A DNA stretch of 64,000 nucleotides, taken from Saccharothrix violaceirubra (GTDB lineage Bacteria; Actinomycetota; Actinomycetes; Mycobacteriales; Pseudonocardiaceae). Below, one piece after another: positions 38,812 to 47,288 of this stretch. Position 1 is the stretch's first letter. The number at the start of each line of letters is the position of its first letter. The notes under the pieces were generated by a model. It saw nothing but the letters and a program-made list of their open reading frames with translations, did not search any database and had not been told where the DNA came from. The position numbers were made by a program, and so were the translations under genes. The DNA lies in contig NZ_JACHJS010000001.1 in assembly GCF_014203755.1 (NCBI RefSeq), positions 1,426,001 to 1,490,000 of the forward strand. The letters are read 5' to 3'.

Positions 38812-39831
38812 ATGGTCGCTACCGCTTATGTGGAGCGGACCACCGACGGCGCGTACGACGGCATCGCCCCGGACGCGGCATGGCGGGACGAGGTGCTGGA
38901 ACTGGCACGCCGCCGGGACGCGGTCATCCTGGCGCACAACTACCAGCTGCCCGAGATCCAGGACATCGCGCACCACACGGGTGACTCGCTCGCGCTCAGC
39001 CGCATCGCCGCGGCGAGCGACGCGTCGACCATCGTGTTCTGCGGCGTGCACTTCATGGCCGAGACCGCCAAGATCCTGGCCCCGCACAAGACCGTGCTGA
39101 TCCCCGACGAGCGGGCGGGCTGCTCGCTGGCCGACTCGATCACCGGTGAGCAGTTGCGCGCGTGGAAAGCCGAGCACCCCGGCGCGGTCGTCGTGTCCTA
39201 TGTGAACACCACCGCCGAGGTGAAGGCCGAGACCGACATCTGCTGCACGTCGTCGAACGCCGTCGACGTCGTCGCGTCGATCCCGGCGGACCGCGAGGTG
39301 CTCTTCCTGCCCGACCAGTTCCTCGGTGCGCACGTCAAGCGCGAGACCGGGCGCGAGAACCTGCACATCTGGGCCGGCGAGTGCCACGTGCACGCGGGCA
39401 TCAACGGTCCCGAACTGGCCGAGCGCGCCGCCGCGAACCCGGACGCCGACCTGTTCATCCACCCCGAGTGCGGCTGCGCCACGTCGGCGCTCTACCTCGC
39501 GGGCGAGGGGACCGTCCCGGCCGAGAAGGTCAAGATCCTCTCGACCGGCGACATGATCACCGCGGCCCGTGCGACGAGCGCGACGTCGGTGCTCGTCGCG
39601 ACTGAGATCGGCATGCTGCACCAGTTGCGCCGCGCCGCGCCGGAGATCGACTTCCGGGCGGTCAACGACCGGGCCTCGTGCCGGTACATGAAGATGATCA
39701 CCCCCACGGCCCTGCTGCGCTGCCTGCGCGACGGGCTCGACGAGGTGCATGTGGACGCCGACACCGCGCGTCGTGCGAAGGGCGCCGTGCAGCGCATGAT
39801 CGAGATCGGCAAGCCCGGCGGCGGCGAGTGA
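38812..39831 (+). CDS. nadA: quinolinate synthase A
   Basis: NadA is the [4Fe-4S] enzyme that condenses iminoaspartate with dihydroxyacetone phosphate to quinolinate. The 339-residue product has [51 protein letters not shown] and [10 protein letters not shown], which hold the conserved cysteines and substrate residues. The ATG at 38812 follows GAGGAGG by 5 bases. It heads nadA-nadB(-nadC), and its stop overlaps nadB (gTGA). Control by NrtR at the palindrome upstream is likely. Confidence 0.96.
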   Translation: MVATAYVERTTDGAYDGIAPDAAWRDEVLELARRRDAVILAHNYQLPEIQDIAHHTGDSLALSRIAAASDASTIVFCGVHFMAETAKILAPHKTVLIPDERAGCSLADSITGEQLRAWKAEHPGAVVVSYVNTTAEVKAETDICCTSSNAVDVVASIPADREVLFLPDQFLGAHVKRETGRENLHIWAGECHVHAGINGPELAERAAANPDADLFIHPECGCATSALYLAGEGTVPAEKVKILSTGDMITAARATSATSVLVATEIGMLHQLRRAAPEIDFRAVNDRASCRYMKMITPTALLRCLRDGLDEVHVDADTARRAKGAVQRMIEIGKPGGGE

Positions 39832-41456
39832 ACACCCCGCCGAGCGGCCCGCTGTGGGAGGCCCGCGCCGACCTGGTCGTGGTCGGCACGGGCGTTGCGG
39901 GTCTGACCGCAGCGCTTCGGGCCCGCGAACTCGGTCTGCGCGTCCTGGTCGTGACCAAGGCCGGGCGTGGGGACGGCAACACGCGGTGGGCCCAGGGTGG
40001 TGTCGCCGTCGTGCTGGCGGACGAGCACGAGGACGGTGACTCTGTCGAGGCACACGTCGCCGACACGCTCGTCGCCGGCGCGGGACTGTGCGACGAAGCC
40101 GCCGTGCGCGCCATCATCGCGGACGGTCCCGCCGCTGTCGCACGGCTGCGTGCACGTGGCGCGGTCTTCGACACCGGCGCCGACGGTTTTCTGGCACGTA
40201 CCCGTGAAGGTGGACATTCCGCGTTCCGTGTCGTGCACGCGGGCGGGGACGCGACCGGCGCCGAGGTCGAGCGCGCGTTGCTCGCCGCGGCGGTGGACGG
40301 GCGTGTGCCCGTGTTGGAGGACCACGTCGCGGTCGATGCCGTGCGCACGCCGCTCGGTCATGTGTGCGGGTTGCTGGTCTTGGACGGCAACGGTGTCCCC
40401 GGAGTGCTCACCGCGCCTGCCGTGCTGTTGGCCAGTGGCGGTCTCGGGCAGCTCTACCAGGCGACGTCCAACCCCGAGGTGGCCACGGGTGACGGATTGG
40501 CGCTCGCGTTGCGCGCGGGCGCGGTGGCGGCCGACGTGGAGTTCGTCCAGTTCCACCCGACCGTGCTCTACACCGGACGCGGCGCGCGCGGTCGGTGTCC
40601 GTTGGTGACCGAGGCGGTGCGCGGTGAAGGTGCCGTGCTCGTCGACGCGACCGGTGCACGTGTCATGCGCGGTGTGCACCCGTTGGAGGACTTGGCGCCG
40701 CGCGACGTCGTCGCCGCCGCGATCACCCGGCACATGGCGGCAGGTCCGGGCGGCGTCGACGACCACGTGTTCCTCGACGCGACCGGCATCGCCGACTTCG
40801 CGCGTCGGTTCCCGACCGTGTACGCCGCGTGCGTCACCGCGGCGGTCGACCCGTCCGTCGACCCGATCCCGGTCGCGCCCGCGGCGCACTTCGCGTGCGG
40901 CGGCGTAGTGGCGGACGTGGACGGCCGCACCGGTGTGCCGGGCCTGTACGCGGCGGGTGAGGTCGCTCGTACCGGGTTGCACGGGGCCAACCGGCTGGCG
41001 TCCAACAGCCTGTTGGAAGGGCTGGTCGTGGGCACGCGTGCGGCCGAAGCGGTCGCGGCGGACCTGGCGCTCGGTGTCGTCGTGAAGTCGGTGGGCAACC
41101 CCGGGCTGCCGACCGCGCCGGTCGCGGATCGGGACTCGTTGCAGCGGGTCATGAGCCGATACGCGGCGATCGGTCGCGACGCCGAAGGGCTCGCGGTCGT
41201 CGGTTCGGTGCTCGACCTGTCCACGGTGGACACCGTGCTCGACTCGAAGCGCGCGGTCGAGGACGCGGCGTTGACGCTCGCCGCGCGGGCGTTGATCGCG
41301 GCGGCGGCCGAACGTGACGAGTCGCGTGGCTGTCACGTGCGCACCGACTTCACGACGCGCGACGACGTGCGCTGGCAACGAAGCCAACTGCTTCGACTCA
41401 ACCCGTCGGGCCAGCCGGTACTCGCCGATCCCGTGGCGGCACGGGGTGTTGCGTGA
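39828..41456 (+). CDS. nadB: L-aspartate oxidase
   Basis: NadB oxidises aspartate to iminoaspartate with FAD and hands it to NadA. The 542-residue flavoprotein has the FAD dinucleotide motif [15 protein letters not shown] near residue 18, [13 protein letters not shown], the substrate-site [41 protein letters not shown] (residues about 360-385) and the C-terminal fumarate-reductase-type helical domain. The GTG overlaps the nadA stop. A 349-base gap containing repeats separates it from nadC. Confidence 0.96.
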   Translation: MNTPPSGPLWEARADLVVVGTGVAGLTAALRARELGLRVLVVTKAGRGDGNTRWAQGGVAVVLADEHEDGDSVEAHVADTLVAGAGLCDEAAVRAIIADGPAAVARLRARGAVFDTGADGFLARTREGGHSAFRVVHAGGDATGAEVERALLAAAVDGRVPVLEDHVAVDAVRTPLGHVCGLLVLDGNGVPGVLTAPAVLLASGGLGQLYQATSNPEVATGDGLALALRAGAVAADVEFVQFHPTVLYTGRGARGRCPLVTEAVRGEGAVLVDATGARVMRGVHPLEDLAPRDVVAAAITRHMAAGPGGVDDHVFLDATGIADFARRFPTVYAACVTAAVDPSVDPIPVAPAAHFACGGVVADVDGRTGVPGLYAAGEVARTGLHGANRLASNSLLEGLVVGTRAAEAVAADLALGVVVKSVGNPGLPTAPVADRDSLQRVMSRYAAIGRDAEGLAVVGSVLDLSTVDTVLDSKRAVEDAALTLAARALIAAAAERDESRGCHVRTDFTTRDDVRWQRSQLLRLNPSGQPVLADPVAARGVA

Positions 41457-41460
41457 CTCG

Positions 41461-41550
41461 CATGCTCGACCAGGGCGCGGTACGCGAACGGTTTGTGTAC
41501 CGCACCCGGATACGGATTTCGTCTCGGTAGGCAGGCGGGTGACGTCGTGG
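41461..41550. repeat. three units of the 30-bp-period intergenic repeat
   Basis: In the nadB-nadC gap three 30-base units follow in exact phase: 41461-41490 (ends GCGGTACGCGAACG), 41491-41520 (starts GTTTGTGTACCGCACC) and 41521-41550 (starts GTCTCGGTAGGC). They resemble the units at 8.1 and 46.8 kb. The remaining gap to nadC holds one dispersed GGACC palindrome (41639-41655) and no gene. Confidence 0.5.
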
Positions 41551-41638
41551 TGTCACGATCTCGGTCGGCGTACCGCGCCACGTGCACGTCACAGGTCCGA
41601 CGCCCGCCGTCGAGGGGTTGGCGGTGTCCGCAGTAAAC

Positions 41639-41655
41639 GGACCGTCGGTCCGGTT
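41639..41655. repeat. dispersed motif GGACC-GTC-GGTCC-GGTT
   Basis: One copy of the GGACY-N3-GGTCC-GGTT motif lies in the nadB-nadC gap, 151 bases before the nadC start. The 5-bp arms are exact. Confidence 0.5.
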
Positions 41656-41805
41656 ACTTTGGGGGATTGGCCCGTCTCAGGAAATGCGGTTACGAGCGCG
41701 GGAACCACGCGGGGTGCATGACGGCAGTAGTGGGAACGTTCCACCGTCCGGTACGCGAGTCGGTTGCCGTGTCGGCGGATTCGACGATTCGATAAGGGAG
41801 TGGGC

Positions 41806-42642
41806 ATGACGACCGGGCTGGACCAGGACGATCTGCGTCGGGTGATCCGCACGGCGTTGGACGAGGACCTGCGGTACGGCGTCGACGCGACCACCGAGGC
41901 GACAGTGCCCGTCGACGCCGTGTCGGTGGCGGAGTTGACGCCTCGGGCGCACGGGGTGCTTGCCGGCATTCCGGTGGCGTTGGAGGTGTTCCGCCAGGTC
42001 GTCGACGTCGAGGTGGTCGAGAGCAAGCGCGACGGTGACAAAGCCGTCCCCGGTGAGCCCGCGCTCGTGGTGCGCGGACCTGTGCGCGGGCTGCTGACCG
42101 CGGAGCGCACCGCGTTGAACCTGTTGTGCCACCTGTCGGGCGTGGCGACGTCGACCGCCGCTTGGGTGGACGCGATCGTGGGCACCGGTGCGGCCGTGCG
42201 CGACTCCCGTAAGACGTTGCCCGGCCTGCGGCTGCTGGAGAAGTACGCGGTGCGGTGCGGTGGCGGCGTCAACCACCGGCTCGGGCTCGGTGACGCGGTG
42301 CTGATCAAGGACAACCACGTCCAGGCGGCCGGTTCGGTGACCGCCGCGCTGGCCGCCGTCCGCGCACACGCACCGCACCTGCCGTGCGAGGTCGAGGTCG
42401 ACTCACTGGACCAGTTGGACGAAGCCGTCGCGGCGGGCGCGGAACTGGTGCTGCTGGACAACTTCACCGCGGCAGAGTGCGCCGAGGCCGTCCGCCGGGC
42501 GCATGGGGTGCGCTTGGAGGCGTCGGGTGGACTGACGCTCGACGTGGCCAGGGTCTACGCGGAGACCGGCGTCGACTACCTCGCAGTCGGCGGGTTGACG
42601 CACTCGGCACCGGCCCTCGACCTGGGGATGGACCTGCGCTGA
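41806..42642 (+). CDS. nadC: quinolinate phosphoribosyltransferase (decarboxylating)
   Basis: NadC converts quinolinate and PRPP to nicotinate mononucleotide. The 278-residue product has the type II phosphoribosyltransferase fold. Visible motifs are GPVRGLLTAERTALNLLCHL, the substrate-binding RDSRKTLPGLRLLEKYAV, GGGVNHRLGLGDAVLIKDNH, VEVDSLDQLDEA, and LEASGGLTLD. The ATG at 41806 follows AAGGGAG. It completes the de novo NAD precursor set with nadA and nadB. Confidence 0.96.
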   Translation: MTTGLDQDDLRRVIRTALDEDLRYGVDATTEATVPVDAVSVAELTPRAHGVLAGIPVALEVFRQVVDVEVVESKRDGDKAVPGEPALVVRGPVRGLLTAERTALNLLCHLSGVATSTAAWVDAIVGTGAAVRDSRKTLPGLRLLEKYAVRCGGGVNHRLGLGDAVLIKDNHVQAAGSVTAALAAVRAHAPHLPCEVEVDSLDQLDEAVAAGAELVLLDNFTAAECAEAVRRAHGVRLEASGGLTLDVARVYAETGVDYLAVGGLTHSAPALDLGMDLR

Positions 42643-42713
42643 CGTCCGACGTGGTCGTGCCCGTCCGTCTCGGAGCCGGTCCGGATCCGCGCGGATGCCG
42701 GTCACACCGGAAC

Positions 42714-42730
42714 GGACCGCCGGTCCGGTT
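42714..42730. repeat. dispersed motif GGACC-GCC-GGTCC-GGTT
   Basis: A further copy of the dispersed palindrome lies in the gap between nadC and the convergent PRC-barrel gene. In this gap nothing else is evident. Confidence 0.5.
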
Positions 42731-42790
42731 CGCTGGGCGGGTTCGGTACGCGTCGCGGCACACGAGTGCTTCCACGTCGACCGCGATGTG

Positions 42791-43105
42791 TCAGAGTTCG
42801 ACGCCGTAGTGCCGACAGAGGCGGGCGTCCTCGTCCGGCGACAGGTGGTGGTCGCGAACGTGGACGTGGGGCGCGTCCTGGACGCGTTCTTTGTCCACGT
42901 GCACCGTGATGTGCCCGACGCCGACACGCGCGCCCTGGAGAGGGACGAAAGTTTCCGATCCGATCAAGCCGGTGTGCACGGACGCCCAGCGCGGTCGACC
43001 GGTGTGGTCGTCGAGCCACACCCGCTTTACCGAGCCGATCCGGTCGCCGCGCCGGTCGAGCACCGCGCAGTCGTACAGCCTCTTCGAGTTGGCCTGGCGC
43101 CTCAT
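42791..43105 (-). CDS. PRC-barrel domain protein
   Basis: The 104-residue product looks like a single PRC-barrel. It shows LYDCAVLDRRGDRIGSVKRV, WLDDHTGRPRWASVHTGLIG and ETFVPLQGARVGVGHITVHV, followed by a short charged tail. Such domains occur in photosynthetic reaction centre H subunits and in RimM, and stand-alone forms are common in Actinobacteria with unknown roles. The ATG at 43105 begins the domain. It is next to and in the same direction as the nitrilase-family gene, 94 bases away. Confidence 0.8.
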   Translation of the reverse strand: MRRQANSKRLYDCAVLDRRGDRIGSVKRVWLDDHTGRPRWASVHTGLIGSETFVPLQGARVGVGHITVHVDKERVQDAPHVHVRDHHLSPDEDARLCRHYGVEL

Positions 43106-43199
43106 GGTGGCCGCCTCCCGTGGTGTCGTCTGTTTCGCCCCGTGTGGGCGGACTACCCCGGTGCGTGGAACGGACTGTCGGCACCCACTCGACGGTGGG

Positions 43200-43985
43200 T
43201 CACCCGGCGGAGGACAGCCTGCGGTTCGCCAACACCGGCAGGGTGCGGCGGGCCTGTGCCACCGCCGCGTCGTCCACGTCCACCATAACGACACCCGGCT
43301 CCGGGCCCAACCCGACGAGCACCTCGCCCAACGGCGACGCGGCCAGGCTGTGCCCGATGCCCGTCGGGGCGCCGCCGTGATCGACACCGGGGTCGGCCTG
43401 CCCGCACGCGAGCACGTACGACGTGCTGTCCAGCGCACGTGCCCTGACCAGCAGTTCCCACTGTTCGCGCTTGCCCGGACCGGCACCCCAGGACGCGCCG
43501 AGCAGCACCGCGGTCGCGCCCCGGTCGGCCAGGGTGCGGAACAGTTCGGGGAAGCGGACGTCGTAGCAGGTCGCGAGTCCGAACGTGACGTCGTCGACGG
43601 TCACGGTGACCGGTTCGGTGCCGGGCGCGACGGTCCTGGACTCGGCGAACCCGAACGCGTCGAACAGGTGGATCTTGTCGTAGCCCACGTGCAGGTCACC
43701 GCCGGTCACGAGAAGTGTGTTCACCACTCGGCCATCCGCTGATGGGGTGAACATGCCGGCGACCACGACGACGCCCGCCGCGTCCGCCAACTTCCGCACC
43801 GCGCTCGCCCACGGACCGTCCAGCGGCTGCGCGACCGGACCCAGCGGCACGCCGAACCGGCACATCGCCGCCTCGGGGAACACCACCACACGCGCCCCGT
43901 GCGCCTGGTCGACACCCGCGCGCAGCAGGTCGAGGTTGGCCTCGGGGTCGGCGGTCGAGGCGATCTGGCAGAGGGCGACACGCAT
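43200..43985 (-). CDS. carbon-nitrogen hydrolase (nitrilase superfamily)
   Basis: The 261-residue product carries the nitrilase-superfamily catalytic triad: Glu in VVFPEAAM, Lys in YDKIHLFDAFGFAES, and Cys in GLATCYDVRFPELFR. The pattern resembles the branch of deaminated-glutathione amidases and related omega-amidases, but the substrate cannot be fixed. The ATG at 43985 gives MRVALCQIASTADPEANL, the standard family start. It is divergent from the solute-binding lipoprotein gene, with only 17 bases between the two starts. Confidence 0.88.
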   Translation of the reverse strand: MRVALCQIASTADPEANLDLLRAGVDQAHGARVVVFPEAAMCRFGVPLGPVAQPLDGPWASAVRKLADAAGVVVVAGMFTPSADGRVVNTLLVTGGDLHVGYDKIHLFDAFGFAESRTVAPGTEPVTVTVDDVTFGLATCYDVRFPELFRTLADRGATAVLLGASWGAGPGKREQWELLVRARALDSTSYVLACGQADPGVDHGGAPTGIGHSLAASPLGEVLVGLGPEPGVVMVDVDDAAVAQARRTLPVLANRRLSSAG

Positions 43986-44002
43986 GAACCACACTCTAGG
44001 TA

Positions 44003-45559
44003 GTGTCAGAGTCCGTGCGCTCCATGCTGCTCTCCCTTTCCCTGGTCGTCGCCTCGGCGGCGGCATGCACGGGGTCGACCACGCCGAGCGCCGAGGGGAC
44101 CTCGGACGGCAGCGCGATCGTGTTGGCCGACCGTGTCGAGCCGACGTCGCTGAACCCCCTGCTCGGCTACGGCGTCGAGGGCGTGTCCAAGATCTACGAC
44201 GGTCTGGTGGAGCACCGCGCGGACGCGTCGCTGCGACCGCAACTCGCGTCCGAGGTACCCGTACCCGCCGCCGACGGCCTGTCGTGGACGGTCAAGTTGC
44301 GCGACAACGTCACGTTCGGCGACGGCACGCCGTTCGCCGCGGACGACGTCGTGGCCACGTACCGAGCCCTGCTCGATCCCCGGACGGGTTCGACCGAACG
44401 GGCGACTTACGCGGGACTCACCGGCGTGGAGCAGCTCGACGTGCACACCGTGCGCTTCACGCTCGACCATTCGTGGGCCGCGTTCCCCCATCTGCTTACG
44501 CTCGGCATCCTGCCCAGCGAGTCGCTCACCGGCGCTCCGCTCGCCGACATCAAGCCCGTCGGCACCGGCCCGTACCGGGTCGTCGAGTGGCGCAAGGGCG
44601 ACAGGCTCGTGCTCGAGGCCAACCCGACGTACTTCGGCGGCGTGCCCGAGGTGCGCAAACTGACGGTCGTGTTCGTGCCCGACGACAACACGCGCGCGCA
44701 GCGCATGCGTGACAACGAGTTCGACGGCACCGAGTTGCCGCCGCGCCTGGCCGCCGGGTTTTCCGGTTCCGGTGACCTGCGCGTGCTCACCCACGAGTCC
44801 GCCGACCTGCGTTCCGTGACGCTGCCGAGCGGTCCGGTCACCGGCGACCCCGCGATGCGACTCGCGCTCAACTACGCCGTGGACCGCAAGAAGCTCGTCG
44901 ACGGACTGCTCGGCGGCCAGGGCACGCCCGCGAGCGCGCCATTGCCGGCGGCGCTGCCCGAGTTCGCCACGACCGAGGTCGACTTCGCGTTCGACAAGGC
45001 GCGCGCCGAGCAGACGCTCGATTCCGCCGGCTGGACACGCGGTGGCGACGGTTTGCGCGCACGTGCCGGCGTCGTCGCCCGATTCACGTTGATGTACCCG
45101 ATCGGCGACGTCGTGCGCGCCGACCTGGCCACGGCGTTCGCCGCTGACGCCCGCGCCGTGGGTGTCGACGTGCAGCTCGCGGGTCTGAGCTGGGACTCGA
45201 TCACGCCCCGGCTGGGTACCGACGCGCTGCTGCACGGCGACGGCAGCCCGTTCGACCCTGACCTGGCCGCGTACCGCGTGCTGCACACCGGCAACCCGTG
45301 GGGCTACTCGAACACCTCCGTCGACGCCGCGTTGGAGTCGGGACGCGCGCTGCTCGACGCGGGTCAGCGCGCGACCGCGTACAAGCAGTCCCAACGTGCG
45401 TACGCGACCGCGCCCGGACTGGTGGTCCTCGCCTCGGTGAAGCACACCTACGTGGTGCGAGAGAACTGGAACGGGTACGAGCAGGTCGTCGACCCGCACC
45501 GGCACGGTGCCCTGTCGTGGGGCCCGTGGTGGAACCTGGAGAAGTGGACCGCCAAGTAG
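44003..45559 (+). CDS. ABC-transporter solute-binding lipoprotein (peptide/nickel family 5)
   Basis: The 518-residue precursor has a signal peptide with a lipobox ending ASAAAC, giving the acylated C22. The mature part is an SBP_bac_5 domain with VEPTSLNPLLGYGVEGVSKI, DGLSWTVKLRDNVTFGDGTP, PVGTGPYRVVEW, ALNYAVDRKKLVDGLL. Such proteins bind oligopeptides, nickel chelates or similar solutes at the cell surface. No permease or ATPase gene is adjacent, so it is an orphan and must use a transporter encoded elsewhere. The GTG at 44003 is the first in-frame start after the divergent gene. Confidence 0.88.
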   Translation: MSESVRSMLLSLSLVVASAAACTGSTTPSAEGTSDGSAIVLADRVEPTSLNPLLGYGVEGVSKIYDGLVEHRADASLRPQLASEVPVPAADGLSWTVKLRDNVTFGDGTPFAADDVVATYRALLDPRTGSTERATYAGLTGVEQLDVHTVRFTLDHSWAAFPHLLTLGILPSESLTGAPLADIKPVGTGPYRVVEWRKGDRLVLEANPTYFGGVPEVRKLTVVFVPDDNTRAQRMRDNEFDGTELPPRLAAGFSGSGDLRVLTHESADLRSVTLPSGPVTGDPAMRLALNYAVDRKKLVDGLLGGQGTPASAPLPAALPEFATTEVDFAFDKARAEQTLDSAGWTRGGDGLRARAGVVARFTLMYPIGDVVRADLATAFAADARAVGVDVQLAGLSWDSITPRLGTDALLHGDGSPFDPDLAAYRVLHTGNPWGYSNTSVDAALESGRALLDAGQRATAYKQSQRAYATAPGLVVLASVKHTYVVRENWNGYEQVVDPHRHGALSWGPWWNLEKWTAK

Positions 45560-45580
45560 TCGTCGCTTTGGGGGACGAGC

Positions 45581-46747
45581 ATGTTCGACCTGGCTTCCGT
45601 GCGCGCCGACACGCCCGGCGCGGCGCGCGTCTTCCTCGACTCGGCGGGCTCGTCGCTGCCGCCGTCGTCCGTGCTGGACGAGGTGATCGGGCACCTGCGG
45701 CGTGAGGCCGAGGTCGGCGGGTACGTCGCCGCGCAGGAGCGTGCGGCCGATCTCGACGCCGGGTACGAGGTGTTCGCCCGGCTCCTCGGCGCCGAACGGG
45801 ACGAGATCGCGTTCACCGACAGTGCCACGCGGTCGTGGCTTTCGGTGTTCGACGCGGTGCCGCTCGCGGTAGGCGATCGCGTTCTCGTGACGGAGGCGGA
45901 GTACGCGGGCAACGCGGTGCCGATCTTGGCACGCGCGGCCGAGACCGGCGCGGTGGTCGACGTCATCCCGTCCGACGTGCACGGCCAGGTGGACGTCGAC
46001 GCAGTACGCGCGCTGCTCGACGAACGGGTCAAGCTCGTGTCGCTGGTGCATGTGCCGACCAACGGCGGACTGGTCAACCCGGTGCGTCCGGTGGCCGACG
46101 CCGCGCACGAGGTCGGGGCGCTGGTGCTGCTCGACGCGTGCCAGTCGGTCGGACAGTTGCCCGTGCACGTGGGCGAACTCGGTGTCGACCTGCTGACCGG
46201 TACGGGCCGCAAGTGGTTGCGCGGCCCGCGCGGGACCGGGTTCCTGGTCGTGCGCCGCGACGCGCGCGAGCGACTGCGTCCCCGGTTGGTCGACCTGCAC
46301 GGCGGCGAGTGGACCGGTGAACGCGAGTTCCGGTTCCGTGACGACGCGCGTGTGCTGGAACTGTGGGAGTGCTCCGTCGCCGATCGGCTCGGGTTGATCA
46401 CGGCCGCCCGGTACGCGCTCGACCTGGGGCTCGACACGATCACCGCCGAGGTCGCCGACCGCGCGGACCGGTTGCGTGCGGGACTGCGCGAGGTGCCCGG
46501 TGTGGAAGTGCACGATCTCGGCGCACGTCACGCGGGTCTGGTGACGTTCACGAAACAGGGCACGGATCCGGGCGAAGTACGTGAACACCTCGCCGCACAT
46601 GGGGTCACGGTCACGACCAGCGGTCTGAGTTCGACACGCCTGGACATGACACGCCGCGGCTTGACGACGGTGGTGCGTGCGTCGCCGCATTACTTCGTCG
46701 ACCCCGCGCAACTGGACGAGGCGGTGGCGGCGGTCGGGACCGCGTGA
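45581..46747 (+). CDS. class V aminotransferase, cysteine desulfurase-like
   Basis: The 388-residue PLP enzyme shows VFLDSAGSSLPPSSVLDEV, ATRSWLSVFDAVPL, VTEAEYAGNAV, VLLDACQSVGQLPVHV and the PLP lysine K211 in GTGRKWLRGPRGTGFLVV. These fit the branch of class V enzymes that includes isopenicillin-N epimerase-like proteins and EgtE, the ergothioneine C-S lyase. No egt genes are nearby, so the reaction is open. It lies 21 bases after the lipoprotein gene in the same direction, and GGGGGA precedes its ATG. Confidence 0.82.
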   Translation: MFDLASVRADTPGAARVFLDSAGSSLPPSSVLDEVIGHLRREAEVGGYVAAQERAADLDAGYEVFARLLGAERDEIAFTDSATRSWLSVFDAVPLAVGDRVLVTEAEYAGNAVPILARAAETGAVVDVIPSDVHGQVDVDAVRALLDERVKLVSLVHVPTNGGLVNPVRPVADAAHEVGALVLLDACQSVGQLPVHVGELGVDLLTGTGRKWLRGPRGTGFLVVRRDARERLRPRLVDLHGGEWTGEREFRFRDDARVLELWECSVADRLGLITAARYALDLGLDTITAEVADRADRLRAGLREVPGVEVHDLGARHAGLVTFTKQGTDPGEVREHLAAHGVTVTTSGLSSTRLDMTRRGLTTVVRASPHYFVDPAQLDEAVAAVGTA

Positions 46748-46763
46748 CGGTGCGGCGCACAGT

Positions 46764-47095
46764 TCGTGTACACGGGCCGTGCGCCGAACGCGATCATGCG
46801 TCGGCGCCGTGTGCGCGATGCGGTCGTGTACCAGTGCTGTGTGCGCAATGCGGTCATGCGCGACTCGGCGTACGCGACGCGAGTCGTGTACCGACGTTGT
46901 GCGCGTGATGCGAATGGTGCACGGGGTGGTGTGCCGAACGCGGTCGCGCACCAGACGTTGCACGCAAACGCGGAAGTAGCAGCGGATGGGGCACGCGGAC
47001 GCTTCGTGTATTGGTGCCGGTACGCCGATGGGACTTCGTACCGGTGCTGGTACGCGATGCGGGTTCGTACCGGTGCTGTGCGCGGAGCGGGAGTG
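46764..47095. repeat. large array of the 30-bp-period repeat
   Basis: About eleven units follow each other at a nearly exact 30-base period (starts at about 46764, 46794, 46824, 46854, 46884, 46914, 46944, then after a slightly irregular unit 47003, 47035 and 47064). A typical unit reads TCGTGTACCAGTGCTGTGTG then CGCAATGCGG. Units differ at many positions, but the spacing of TCGTGTA and GCGATGCGG elements is kept. A frame reading ten-residue repeats exists (ending -DAV/-NAV) but lacks a ribosome binding site. The array lies between converging genes. Confidence 0.65.
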
Positions 47096-47141
47096 TGCGC
47101 CGGGCGGGATCCAGCGACATGGCGGCGGGTGGGAGTGAAGC

Positions 47142-47228
47142 CGACCATCGGTCCGGTTCGACCGTTGGTCCGCTTTGACCATGGGTCCGCTTTGACTGTC
47201 GGTCCGGTTCGACCGCGGGTCCGTTTCG
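47142..47228. repeat. five tandem copies of the GACC-N3-GGTCC motif
   Basis: Five units of about 17 bases stand head to tail: GACC-ATC-GGTCC-GGTT, GACC-GTT-GGTCC-GCTTT, GACC-ATG-GGTCC-GCTTT, GACT-GTC-GGTCC-GGTT and GACC-GCG-GGTCC-GTTT. It is the same motif found singly in other gaps. It lies between the 30-bp array and the terminator of the carboxypeptidase gene. Confidence 0.6.
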
Positions 47229-47246
47229 TTCCCGACTGCGGCGGTA

Positions 47247-47276
47247 CCGGGCCGTCCCCTGTGCGGGACGGCCCGG
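47247..47276 (-). terminator. terminator hairpin after the M14 carboxypeptidase gene
   Basis: CCGGGCCGTCCC and GGGACGGCCCGG form a perfect 12-bp stem with loop CTGTGC, ending 12 bases beyond the minus-strand stop. Confidence 0.7.
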
Positions 47277-47288
47277 CGTCCTCACCGG

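Noticed and set aside
46764..47095. CRISPR array
   Set aside because: There is a regular period, but no constant repeat alternating with unique spacers, and no cas genes are near. Whole units diverge together.
44006..47182. Long minus-strand open frame opposite the lipoprotein and class V aminotransferase genes
   Set aside because: Again a compositional shadow of well-supported plus-strand genes; it also runs through the repeat array.
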